From the NCBI GenBank assembly GCA_963920525.1, contig OY986436.1, positions 89,968,470 through 90,032,469 on the forward strand: a stretch of 64,000 bases of DNA, in the 5' to 3' direction. The translations under genes were made by a program, and so were the position numbers. The DNA comes from Dichetophora obliterata. Its lineage: Eukaryota > Arthropoda > Insecta > Diptera > Sciomyzidae. Under the pieces are notes generated by a model, which saw only the letters and a list, made by a program, of their open reading frames with translations, was not told the origin of the DNA and ran no database searches. Positions within the stretch are counted from its first letter, which is position 1, and each line of letters opens with the position of its first letter. This document shows positions 35,128 through 46,874 of this stretch, one piece after another.

Positions 35128-38100
35128 CTAAACGGTATTAAACTTTTTTAAGTTATTATTATGTAATTCTTTAAGTTTTCCATTCTTATCAATTATTGAA
35201 TTAACTCCTAATCTTTTAATTATTTTGAATGGGCCAATATATGGTAAAACATATTTCTTTCTATTTTCTACTTTTACTAAAACTAAATCTCCTACATTAA
35301 AGTTTGAAGGATTACTATTCTTATCAAATACTGATTTTATCTTAATCTTCACTATATCTATTAGTTCTTTAGCTTTTTGTTGTGATACTCTTAGTCTATT
35401 TTTTAACTCTACTGCATAATCATCCAAGTTATAATTTATGGTTCTACTATTTGTTATCTCACTTGGCAAATAAGGTAATTTGCCAAATACTAACTCATAA
35501 GGTGAATAATTGTTGTCAATATGTGGGGTTGTATTATACGTAAATGTAAAATAAGGAATCCATTTGTCCCACTCAGAGTCGTTTGTCATTGTTAAAAGGT
35601 ATTCGTTAAGTACCCTATGGTTTCTTTCTAATGCTCCTATGGTTTCATGATGATAAGGGGCTGAAAATATTTGTTTAATTTGTAACAGTTCACATACTTT
35701 TTTCATGAGTTCATTTATAAACTCCGTCCCTCTATCAGATTTCAATACTTTAAAACAACCATATTTTTATATGAGTTTCTCGACCAGCGTTGTTGCAATG
35801 GTTCTTGCATCTTTTGTCGGCACTGGGTGTGCTACAACGAATTTTGTTAGGTCATATTGCATCGTTAGAATATACCTAAAACCATTCGAAATTCTCAATG
35901 GTCCGACAGTATCAATTGACACTTTTTCAAAACTTGTTTTTGGTGTGTCTGTAATTGTTAAGTGTTCCTTAATATGTTTCGTTTTACATTTTTGACATAC
36001 TTCACATTTGTTTATAAATGATTTTACCATTTGCCTCATATTTTTCCAAATGTACCTCTGCTTTAATTTGTTTATTACTTTTGTTATCCCTAAATGACCG
36101 CCGTGAATTGAATTATGATATTCGTCAATTAATTTATATTTAATTACCTCTTCTTTAATTTGTTTAGGGGGTTCGTATATTAATATTTTAATACTCTTGC
36201 CATGGTCTTTAAAATATTTCTGCTGCAGCTCATTATATAAATTTTTAAAAACTTCTTTTGGTACCAAATTAAATATGTTATCGTTATTCTTTAACGCGAG
36301 CTCGTAAATTTTCATTGTGTTCATTTTAGACGTTAACTTCTCTAGAATCAAAACTAATTTTGCTAGATTTTCGCTACATCTTACAACTACTTTATTATTT
36401 ATTTTTTCTATATAAGTATATTTCTTCTTGCATGCATGCTTTGTATCGATTAAAAATTCTATTCCTACTACGTTCTTAATATCAGAAATGGACGTGCAGT
36501 CCCATATATGAAGTTGATCAGGCTCCGACAGGTTACTACAGTTATCATTTTCAGTAGGATTTTTGCGCGTGTTTTCATTATTTTTCATACCCCTTGTAAT
36601 TACTAGTGTTCTCTTGGCGTCAATATTTCTTTCATTGGGAATTATATTTTTTAAAATGTCAGAGTCGAGTTTTATACGTGACAGTGCGTCCGCGTTGGTA
36701 TTCATTTTACCTTGTTTGTAGACTATTTCGAAATCATAATCGCTTAAGTCCAATCGTATTCTAGTCATTTTTGAGGAAGGGTTCCTATGTGAAAATAAAG
36801 ATACTAGTGGTCTATGGTCTGTTACTACAATAAATTTATTTCCATATAAGTAAGGTCTAACGAAATTTATTCCCCAGTGTATCGCTAAAAGCTCCTTTTC
36901 TAACACCGCTTTATTTAAATCGTGTTTTAAAAGGGATTTGCTAGCGTATGAAATAGGTAGATCTTCACCAATTTCACCTTGTGAAAGTACTGCTTCTAGA
37001 GCATACTCTGATGCATCTGTGGTTAATATGAAAGGTTTATCAAAATCAGGATATTTTAGAATTTGAGGAGTTATAAGTTTTTGCTTTAAATTTAGAAATG
37101 AATTCTGACATTCTTGTGTCCAGTTAAAAGGTTCCTTCTTTTTTAATAAATTATTTAGAACTTTAGCTTTATCTGCAAAGTTTGGAATGAATCTCCTGTA
37201 GTAATTACAAAATGCTACGAAACGTCTCACTTCATCAGCATTTGTTGGTACTGGATATTGTTCAATTATACCATATTTTGCAGGATCGGTTTTTATTCCC
37301 TCTTGCGTGATCAAATGTCCTAAATAGACAACTTCTGATTTTAGAAAATTACACTTGCTTGCATTTAACTTTAGGTTAAATTTATCAAGTCTTTTTAAAA
37401 CTTTAATGAGATTGCTGTTGTGATGGTTTAAACTACGACCAAAAACAATATCGTCATCAACATATAAAAATGCATTAGCGTCTAAACCACTAAGTGCAAT
37501 GGTCAACATCCTTTGAAAACTGTTTGATGAAATTTTCAATCCAAAAGGTAATCTTTTGAACTGATAATGACCATCTGGTGTTGAAAATGCTGTTAATAGT
37601 CTGGAACTATTGTCTAACTCTATTTGGTGAAAAGAACTTGTCATGTCCAGCGTCGAAAAATATTTTGCTCTGCCGAGCTTATCTAAAACATCGTCTAGTC
37701 TTGTTAAAGGAAATTTATCGTTAACTCTTTTCTTATTGAGTTGTCTAAAATCTACAACTAAACGCCATTTACTTTCGTTCGATTCACTCTTTTTGGGCAC
37801 TATTAAAAGTGGTGAATTGTACGGACTTATTGAGTGAACACTCATCATCGTTCAAAAGTTTTTGTACCTGATTATCTATTTCATCAAGTTGTGAATGAGG
37901 AAGTCTGTAATTCTTTATGTACACGGGTGTGTTGTCTTCTGTATTAATATATTGAGTATAAAAATTATTTGTTGTTAATGGTTCTTTGTCAAGATGAAAT
38001 ACGTTCTGAAAATTCTTGAAAATTGGTAATAATGAATTCTTTGCATTTAAATCATAGCCATCTATATTTAAAGTTTGTAAAAGTTTTTCTAATCTCTTTT

Positions 38101-38668
38101 CATTATTTCCGCTTTCTCCAGATATTTTAACAATTTCATAATTCCTTAAAGGTTGAATATCAAAATTTATATTTTTTAAAGTTTCTTGTGTGTCATTTAT
38201 GTTTAATAATTTTACATGACTTATGCCATTAGCTGGTATGATAACGTTTCCAACATATACTCCACTTGCTATTTCTTTATTTTATACTATGCTATCTTCT
38301 GTTAAATTTATATTTATTGGATGTATTATTTCTGATCTGGCTGGTATTTTGATACTTGCAATGTTATAAGAATAATTTATATTGTCATTCGAATACATCG
38401 GAATAATTACCTCTTCATTATTAGTTAAAATTGTAAAAGTAAAAGTTTCGTAGTCAATTTTGCACATATTTTTAGACAAAAAATCTCTGCCTAAAATTCC
38501 ATCAGTGCTAATTGGAAAATTTGAATTTACTATATGGAAAATTTGTTTGATATCTATGTTGGAGAATTTTAAATCTAAGTCAATTGTTCCTAAAGAAAAT
38601 ATTTCATCTTTTGTTATCCCAGTTAGTTTACACTTGTCATCTGGATAATAAAAATTGTCTCCGTTCAA
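35128..38668 (-). pseudogene. Gypsy C pol
   Basis: Order on the minus strand: aspartic protease (DTGAD just upstream of 38668; GILGRDFL near 38490), reverse transcriptase (SPYNSPLL, YVDDDIVFG), RNase H (TTDAS near 37020), integrase zinc region (H-x3-H...CEVCQKC), core Asp residues (SIDTVGPL, SDRGTEF) and Glu (HHETIGALERNH), ending at 35128. Lesions: in-frame TAA at 38282 between protease and RT; a frameshift near 37840 just before the RT fingers; in-frame TAA at 35767 inside integrase. Each part is well preserved but the polyprotein is interrupted. Confidence 0.88.
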
Positions 38669-38858
38669 TTTTTCTGTCTTGCACAGCGAAATATCTGCGC
38701 CAGTGTCGATGAGAAAGGTCAGGTTTCTTGTTGCATTATTGCAGTTTATTGAAATGTAGTTCGTTGTTCTATCCGATATTTTGTATAATTTTAGTTTCTG
38801 CTTTGGCTTTCTGGAATATTTACATATTCCGAGCCTCTCACGTTTCCCTGTTGGTAAG

Positions 38859-40520
38859 TCAGTTGTGTTTTCTGTTTACAAAAAAAGTGTTACGGTTATT
38901 GCCTCTAAAATTGTTTTGATTTCTGTTGTAATTGTACCGCCTGTCGTTGTTATCATTTTGTCTGTTGTTGTTGTAAAACTGTCGAATGCTGTTGGTGTCA
39001 TAACGTCTGTTGCTGTTGTTAAAATTTCTGCGTCCGTTTGGAATATTATTGAAATAATTGCTTCTGTTATTTTGTGAACTGAAATGCATAACAGAGTTTG
39101 TTTGCGTTTTTTCAATTTCAAGTGACAAATTTACTGCCTCAATAAGAGAATTTGGTTATGCCGCGAAAACTGTTTGTTTTATATTTTCCTCTAAACCATT
39201 TTTAAAAATTGTCAGTTCATATTTTTCGTTCATTTTCGTTATAACTGTTTTTTCAGGAGTAGTTGCATTTGCACCTAATTCCGAGATTTGTAAAGTATTC
39301 AAATCATTGACGAGTGACAGAATTTTATCTTTGAAAACACTTATTAGTTGACGTCTTTGTGTCAAACCAGTTAATGTTGTATGTATTTGTGGAATTGTTA
39401 AAGGGTTCTTATATGATGAAATTAATACATTTTTTAACTTATCATATGTAGTTGGTGTTGAAACTGAAAAAACTGCTTATTTTACGTTACCGCTTAGTTT
39501 GATACTAATTATCAAATCTATTAATTTTGTTTTTGAGTCCGTATTAAGTCCATCATATAACAGTTTTGTAATTTTTAGGAAAGCTTCTAATTCTCTATAA
39601 TTACCACTGAATAAAGGTATTGCCTTTATGTTTAGTTCCGTCATCTTTGGTTCTTTTGCAACCACGTTTACGCTGTCTAACTGCTCACGTAATAAAGTCT
39701 CTGCTAATATATATTTTTCCTCAAATTGTTTTTTAACTAAGCTAAAATCTGCTTGCTCTTTAAACTCAATTTGTTGTGTAAGTTCTATTAATCTATTTTT
39801 ATATTCTTTTAATTCTTCTAACTTTGATTCTATAGTTTCTTGTCTATACTTTCTGTTTGAGCTCTTTTTTATATTTTTGAAAATTCTTTCTATAGATTCT
39901 ACGACTTCTTTAGCTCTTTCCATTTGTAGTAAGTTTTTCGTTAAACATTATTGGTTGAATTAAATTTCTTATTTATATAATTCTTATAATAATTGTGTAT
40001 AATTAACATTACTGCAATCGTTGCTCCTATAGTCATCAGTGTGTTGTCTGCCTGGTTTACTTGTATATTTTTCTCGTTGTTGTTGCTATTGTTGTTGTTA
40101 TTGTTGTTGTCATTGTTGTTGGTCGTGATTACGTTCTGCTTTGCTTTTGGGAGCACAATCGTCCACACCATACTTCAATTGTGTTAATTCTTGTATTAAA
40201 ATTTTCTTATTGCTGTCAGAAGCCAACGGTATTATCCTATGCAGCTCAGCAATTCTCTGCCTCCTCTTAACTGCTTTGCCACCTCTGGTTTTTTGTTTTA
40301 ACGGCTTAGCTGTTTCTTCTCTTAGCCTCCTCAGTTTTCCTGAAGTCCTTTGCCGATATTCTTCAATCGAAAGCCTTTTTGGGCCGGCTGTTATCGGTGC
40401 AGGTATGTATGGTGGTGGGCTCGATATTGTTGTTGCCTCTGGTATGTACTCTTCCCGTAGCTGGTTCACCAGTTTCTCCCATTTACTAAAGATTCCGTTT
40501 ATCTCCTCTTCAGTTGGCAT
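38859..40520 (-). pseudogene. Gypsy C gag
   Basis: Starts at 40520, about 80 bp inside the 5' LTR. The first segment (to 40110) is basic with a Pro-rich stretch; the frame then shifts through an Asn/CAA-repeat tract near 40075-40130. The next segments (39923-39477 and 39365-39156) are coiled-coil then capsid-like (IPLFSGNYRELEAFLK). The last (39128-38859) is an Asn/Arg-rich nucleocapsid without a CCHC knuckle, as in 17.6-like elements. In-frame TAA codons lie at about 39477 and 39156. The segment near 39980-40050 encodes a hydrophobic stretch of unknown meaning. Confidence 0.75.
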
Positions 40521-40597
40521 GTCAGGATCAATGTTGGCAGGATCTTTTCCAATATTTGCTATTACTTATCCGCAGGATCCTCCTGGCAGGATCGCCA

Positions 40598-41086
40598 TGT
40601 AAAAGATTGTCCTTTCTTTATTAGAGTTCCCTAACTTGTGACTTTAAGGCGAGTCACGCCACAATATTAGGCCACAAGGCCGCTCTTTAAAACCGAAAGA
40701 AAAACAATGGCAACAATGCCGTAAGTATGCTTAACTTCAATTCTTCCCTTTATTTAACGAGCACATGCTTTTATAGGGGCTCGCGACCAAAGTTTTGAAT
40801 TTTTTACACAAATAGTTTTCTACAAAATATTGAGTTCTAAAGAAAATAACTTAAAAATATTGAGTGCTTACATTCTATTGGTTACATGAAATATTTTGGG
40901 GCGTCACATATTTTCCAAATGTAAGAAAAGCTTACTCAGTACTTTACACAGCTCAATTTTCGTATACAAATCTTAGTCATGCTTGCTGTGAAAGAATGTG
41001 TAACTCAAACAACAAATGTTGTAATAGAAAGAAAGAATAACAATAACGGAAAATACTCTACACTAAGCATAGTGTGGTATACTACA
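40598..41086 (-). repeat. Gypsy C 5' LTR
   Basis: 489 bp, TGTAAAAG...ACTACA on the plus strand, so TGT...ACA on the element strand. AATAAAG lies near its inner end. Confidence 0.88.
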
Positions 41087-41214
41087 ATATGTACGCATGG
41101 AGGCAGGATAATCCAAGTGTTAAAGCAGTTTCATTTGAAGCTTTTGACTGAATAAGGTTTAGATCGTTAATTTGCGAAGGGGTTGCCCCACACTCGTGGC
41201 AGTTATATGCTGAC
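41087..41214 (-). pseudogene. Ancestral transposase, N-terminal piece
   Basis: Minus strand reads YNCHECGATPSQINDL then LTLGLSCLHAYI up to the gypsy C target site; the same frame resumes at 34453. The paired cysteines suggest a zinc-binding region. A possible first exon (ATG at 51761, donor after 51743) lies near the far inverted end. Confidence 0.6.
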
Positions 41215-41523
41215 TAGGGCGGGTCAAATTCTGGCTCAGCGAAATTCGTAAAATACATGTAATTTCAAGACTTTTTCTCCACTACAGCATATACAAATTC
41301 TGAAAAAAAGCTGTGCGGACTTTCGTAAATAGATTCATACACATACATTCATACATTCATATTTTATAATTGAGAACAAAATCTATTTACGAAAGTCCGC
41401 ACAGCTTTTTTTCAGAATTTGTATATGCTGTAGTGGAGAAAAAGTCTTGAAATTACATGTATTTTACGAATTTCGCTGAGCCAGACCTCCAAAAAATTCG
41501 TCCATACAAATTGACCCGCCCTA
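41215..41523. mobile_element. 309-bp foldback MITE, copy 2
   Basis: Same length as the copy at 4227-4535 and nearly identical (one difference noticed, CCACC versus CCTCC). Flanked by a perfect 8-bp duplication ATGCTGAC (41207-41214 and 41524-41531). The TAGGG tip and 8-bp duplication fit hAT-type rules. Confidence 0.9.
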
Positions 41524-41800
41524 ATGCTGACTGTCATTTAACTTGTTATTTAACAAATCCTTGTTTTTGTTCAGAAAACGTTCGAGAACACGGTTGCAAG
41601 TTTCCCAACTTTTTTCAATTTATCTTAAATAAACGTGTAAACGGAAGCTGGTTTCTTTGAACATACCATCTCATTACGCCAGACGTATAATAGCTATTCT
41701 CTTACTATGCCATCAGTCAGAACTAAAAATTTAAATTTAAAGAAAAAGGAGGTAAAAGTAGGTCATTAAACAAAAGCACTTCGATTAAAAATTACAGTGG

Positions 41801-43256
41801 AATTCGGATATAACGACCCTGAAGGGAACGGAACATTTCGTCGTTACAGCCGAATGTCGTTATATGCACACATAATTTTTTGTTGTTGTTCATTATTAAC
41901 TTAATTAATTTATTATAAAGAAGAAAAAAAATCATGTTGATTTTATTATGTTGATTTTATATGATTTTAATACAAATTCTTAATGTTTGATAGTTTAAAT
42001 CATACTTGATTTTAAATACAAATTCTAGTTGTTTGATAGTTTAAAATCGTTTATTGAGCTTAAGGTCAAAGTTAGAACAATTAATTGTACTAACGAATCT
42101 TTCCAAAGAAACAACAACAAAGTTTTTATTCAATATGAAAAGGAAAAAATCACTAGCTGATTTAATAGCTGATTTAATAGTAGAAAACACTTTAATTGAA
42201 AAAAAAAATTATTATCAATAGTAAAAATAAAAACATAAAACTTAGGGTAAATAAATACAATAAGTTTTTTTGTTTCTTTTACTTTCTGATAAAAAATATT
42301 TTTATTTTCAAACTTCCATCCATGTTTGCAGCAACCAAAACTCTAACTCAAACCATTACACATTTTTTCTGGGTCCTGATAGCCATCTCGAAATTCTAGG
42401 AAAAAAGTATAGCAGTGAGAGGACTGCCGACCGAATCGAAAACCTATATATAAAATATTAGTATTCCTTGGAAGACGTTGTCCTGCCACGGACCGCCTTA
42501 CTGCTATATAAGAATTTTCGTGCTAATAGGGGGTTTCGGACTATCCTACATGTAGGATGGATTTGACAGGTCGGACGGACATGTAGGATGTGCGAAAGCT
42601 CATACTGCAGCCCGTCCTACATGTAGGATGAAATCAAAAAGTTTTAAAAGTTCCGCTCTGATCTTGTTCTTCTCTGTGCGTCCTTGTTTGTAGATTTCCT
42701 TGGTAATTGTTGTCGGCGCAGTTAGCCGGAAATTTTTTGTAGACGTTGTGAATTCTAATCGTGTAGCTACAGTCGGCATATGAAATTAGAATTATTTTTG
42801 TTAAGAGCTTATAGCAATTTATTAAATTTTTTATATATTACTGAAACTATTTCTTTTTAGCAAAAGTATTACCATATCAAAAATACATATAATTTAAGTA
42901 ATTTATTTAAATTATTTCATTATTGAATTAATATAAAAATTAAAGCTTATTTATATCTATTTATATCATGACACTTACACAATATACATGTTCACCATTT
43001 CTATATTACGTTGTGTATTAAAAATAAAATATTCTAAAATTAAGAAATATCTATAGCTTATAAATTATATATAATTCATTTAAGAAATTAAAGCTAAACA
43101 TAGAATGCTTAGGATAAGCAGACTTTAGTTATTCAATTACTACTGAAAATATTAATTATTTCGCAGGTTTAATACGTAACTGTTATTATATAAATATACA
43201 TAAATATTCTTTAAATTTCCTCAATGAGCTAAATTGTTCATATATATATATATATA
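41801..43256. other. Tigger-like interior, no gene seen
   Basis: AT-rich. Near 42543-42629 the palindrome ATCCTACATGTAGGAT (perfect, 42543-42558) is followed by a half copy and a second near-perfect copy. A (TA) run lies immediately left of the Tc1 element. Confidence 0.45.
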
Positions 43257-44933
43257 CAGTATCGGACAAAACTAAAGCACGGAATATTGCTTACTACTAT
43301 GTAGTTCAAAAAAATTGGAAAACTTGGTTGGATTTAATTTTTTTTTATTATTTTATAATGATTATACACAAAGTTTACTAAAAAAAACAAAACATAATAA
43401 TATTCTTTATTTTAAACAAAAAGAATGATATTTAATTGAAAATATTCGTTATCCTTACGCGACAAAACTAAAGCACAGGTTCAATATATTAAAAAAAAAA
43501 ATTTATTTATCTAATACTTGGTTGCGTAACCCTTATTTTTCATAACTGCTGCACATCTGCGTGGCATGGACTCAATAAGATTGGACAAGACATTCCCAGA
43601 AATGCCTTTCCATGTGATTTCTGCCTGACGGAAAAGCTCGTCCTTATTTTTGCAAGTTTCGCGTAATATTTTACGATCTACAATTTCCCATAGATTTGCT
43701 ATGGGATTGAGATCTGGCGATTGGGCTGGCCATTTTAAAACATCGATCTTATTATAAACAAACCACTCTTTCGCACATTTTGCAGTGTGTTTGGGGTCGT
43801 TACCCTGCTGAAATATCCACTTTAGTGGCATTTCCTCCTCTGCATGTGGTAGCATAACTTCTTGCAAAATATCTTTATACAAAAAACGATTCATTATACC
43901 GTTTATCTTATGGATTGGTCCGATTCCATGACCCGAAAAACATCCCCAGACCATTACATTCCCTCCCCGTGCTTTACTGTGCCTTTAGTATAGCGTGGGT
44001 CAAGGCGTTTTCCTCTTGGTCTACGCACTAGCTTGAATCCGTCAGAATCCTTTAAATTGAATTTCGATTCGTCAGAGAAAAGCACAGTTTTCCATCGAGA
44101 AGTAGTCCAGTTAAGATGTTCCTTTGCAAACTCAAGCCTGGCCTTTACATTTGTATGGGAAATAAACGGTTTTTTTTGCGCTTCTGTATGTTGCGAAGCC
44201 ACCATCCACAGCTCGTCTTTGGATGGATCTGGGCGTTATGTTTAATTCCAATTGATTTGCAATAGACCTTGCTGATACAAAAGGATCCTTTTTAGTAAAC
44301 CGAATAATTGCCTGGTCTTCGCGTTTGGTGGTTTTTCGCGGTCGACCACCTCCATGTATGGTAGTCAACGAACCCGAAGAGCTGAATCGGCTTATAATCC
44401 GGGAAATTACGCTATGGTGAATGCCAAATTTCTTAGAAATGCATGTCACTGATTCACCATTATTAAAATCACTAATTATTTTTTCTCTGATTTGAGTTGA
44501 ATACTTATTGCGAGCCATTTTGTTTGATAAATTTTAAAAAAGATGCACGGCTACTTTGAATGATCAAATATGACTGATATCCACGTGTCAAATTTTTCTA
44601 AACACTCAGTGTTCTTCACAAGATGTTCTCCAAATAACGGTTTTCTTATTTAACGGCACTTGTTGTTGGTAATTTCTAATAATCAAATAAAACAGCAAGC
44701 ATCAAAGATTATGTGCTTTAGTTTTGTCGCTGGCATTTCTTGGCTTTTGGCATAACTTTGTAAAAAAAACATGGTTAAATTAAAAACAAAAGCATTTTAA
44801 TTATAATATTTGTATATTTAGTATGTTTTCCACACAAAATAAAGAATACAAATTAAATAAGTGTTTTTATTTAAACTTTATTGTATAATTTGGGAACAAG
44901 CAGAAGTCCGTGCTTTAGTTTTGTCCGATACTG
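43257..44933 (-). mobile_element. Tc1-like transposon with IR/DR ends
   Basis: 1677 bp, tips CAGTATCGGACAAAACTAAA and inverse, flanked by TA. GACAAAACTAAAGCAC occurs four times: at about 43265 and 43461 on the left, and inverted at 44713 and 44910 on the right. Spacing is about 196 bp on each side. This double-site IR/DR layout is known from Tc1-like elements such as Sleeping Beauty and Minos. Confidence 0.93.
43511..44518 (-). pseudogene. Tc1 transposase, two frameshifts
   Basis: Starts at ATG 44518 with a paired helix-turn-helix (GESVTCISKKFGIHHSVISRI) and a GRPRKT hook. The frame shifts near 44215 and again near 43967. The catalytic core is recognisable: FSDESKF (first Asp), GNDPKHTAK (second Asp) and PDLNPIANLWE (Glu), a DD34E-type arrangement, with a VWGCFS block between. 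Ends at 43511. About 335 codons, the usual Tc1 length. Inactive in this copy. Confidence 0.9.
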
Positions 44934-46416
44934 TATGTATTTCCGATACGGTAACACTTTTACTAAAAACAAATAGATTTACCAATATTATATATATTCT
45001 TTAATTCATATGTATAAACTGTTTTCTAAATTAGTTCGATGTCATATGCTGACTGTAGCTACAAATAAGCATCCACAAAAAATTAAAGCTTGCTGTACAA
45101 CAATAACTACTTAGCAAATTTACAACAACAACGCAAAGAGAATTAGAAGATCCCAGCGGTTGCGCAGCGTTAGAGGGGATGAACCGAATTGACGGCGTAA
45201 AATATACAGCACTTTGCATGCTATATTTTCTGTTTGCCTGCTAGCAAGCACTTAGCACTTGCTTGTGCTACTGGTGATGGCACTTAAAGGATGTTGGCTA
45301 GCAACAAATTTTGCACTGCACTTGCTGATGGTGGCACTTGGAGGACGCCCGCCAGCAAAGAAAGCCAATTTAACTTTGCTGCACTTGCTGATATTGGAGA
45401 CCGTTGGCCCACACACAGGCAGAAACAAACTCAAGCACTTTCGTTCATTTTTTTTATTAATTTGTTATTTTTTAAGTTTTTTAAGCTTACAATATTACAA
45501 GTTTACGAAATATGTTGCAAGTACAAGCTCTCGAATTAAATATGTCGCAAATTGATAAAATGCAAATAAAATAAAATATTTGCGCTAAAACATGACCGAA
45601 ATGTGAAACGTCAAAATTTGTAACTGTCAAAATTTCATCGTCCATTTGACACAGCAAAAAAGACAAATTTATTACAACACACACAAATTTTATTCAACTT
45701 GATATTTTCTATCCTGCCACGACTGAAAACTTTCCTATTGACACACAGCCATAATTGACAACTCTGAATATAAAATCCCGCAGTGGTGAAAATAAAAAGC
45801 CACTGACAAATACAACAAGTATGAAAATTGTCAAACTTTGACGATATGTAATAAAATAAGAGCATGCATGTAATTATTTGAATGTTCAACATATTCCTTT
45901 ATCACAACTTAAAGATTAAAATGTTAAAACACTCAATCCATACATTATTTTTCTTGTTTGCAAACGAAGTTCCAGCAGAAAAAACAGATCGATCCATTTT
46001 TAAATCTCACCATGAATAGCAGCTGTTTGAGTAAAAGCAAATTTTTCAAAAATGTTGACAAATACAACAACTGAAGAAATTGCTAAACTTTAAAGGCATA
46101 TATATACCAATATAAACCGAACTAATAATAAGTTTTGGTTACAAACATCTTATTGCAACCTAACTTAAGTATTTTTATACTAACAAACAGATTATATGCA
46201 TTAATTTCAGGAGTTTCCAAGTGATTTCTTTGTGAGCTTGCGGCTGATTGTGGACGATTTCCTTGGAAAATTACGATGATGCAAGCCAATGATTTACCCT
46301 CTACCAAAATCGTTCAACGCGCCTAAAGAAGTTTTCACTTCCAAAATTCTGTATTTACCTTGGGATACATCACCTGCTTCACCTGAAACCTTGCAGTTAA
46401 CAATGCAGTGTTACTA
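44934..46416. other. Tigger-like interior, decayed
   Basis: About three diverged ~65-bp units around GCACTTGCTGATGGTGGCAC lie between 45240 and 45420. No intact coding region; the DDE part of the Tigger transposase is not recognisable here. Confidence 0.4.
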
Positions 46417-46728
46417 TCAAAAATGGTAAATCCAACTTTCTGAACAAGAAAAATTCGTTTTACCTAAAATTTTAACTAAATCATTGGCTTTTTCTTGTAA
46501 AATGTGATCGGTTAGAGGGGCATTTCGCGATATTTGGATTTTAAACCAAGTAGATATTGCATTTCCTACATTTTTAAATGTCATCCTTATCTTTTGCCTA
46601 TGTTTCCATGTCATGGATATTGAAGAATACGGCTCAAATTCTTCGCCGTTTTCAAGCCGATAGATTATTGCAGATTTTTCTTCTATGGTGAACGCGGTAC
46701 GTTTAGTTTGTGGAGGCATTTTGATCAC
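46417..46728 (-). pseudogene. Tigger/pogo transposase N-terminal remnant
   Basis: About 100 codons from 46728 (KRTAFTIEEKSAIIYRLENGE), matching the pattern of a psq/CENP-B-type helix-turn-helix, followed by a second block (LTDHILQEKANDLVKILG) like the second CENP-B DNA-binding domain. The rest of the protein, including the catalytic domain, is missing or unreadable. Confidence 0.65.
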
Positions 46729-46874
46729 AGTAAAAAATCAATCATGCACTGGAAGGAACAAATATGTACTGAGCAAAATCACATGCGCAAATGAAGCTAT
46801 GCAGTTTTGTTGTCAATGAATTTTATGCGGTTATTTCCCTTTCAACAAAGCGAAAATCGCAAATATGTACACAC

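Larger units (their letters stand above)
34455..41086 (-). mobile_element. Ty3/gypsy retrotransposon C (17.6/297-like), minus strand
   Basis: Full-length structure with 5' LTR 40598-41086, gag, pol and 3' LTR about 34455-34948, flanked by ATAT (34451-34454 and 41087-41090), the usual 4-bp duplication for this lineage. Directly inside the 5' LTR is TGGCGATCCTGCC, a candidate primer-binding site starting with TGG. The LTRs are nearly identical except at the outermost ~40 bp of the 3' LTR, so insertion is fairly recent. No env reading frame lies between integrase and the 3' LTR. Confidence 0.9.

Noticed and set aside
38728..39077. Val/Leu-rich plus-strand frames
   Set aside because: They are antisense shadows of the Asn/Arg-rich gag nucleocapsid of gypsy C.
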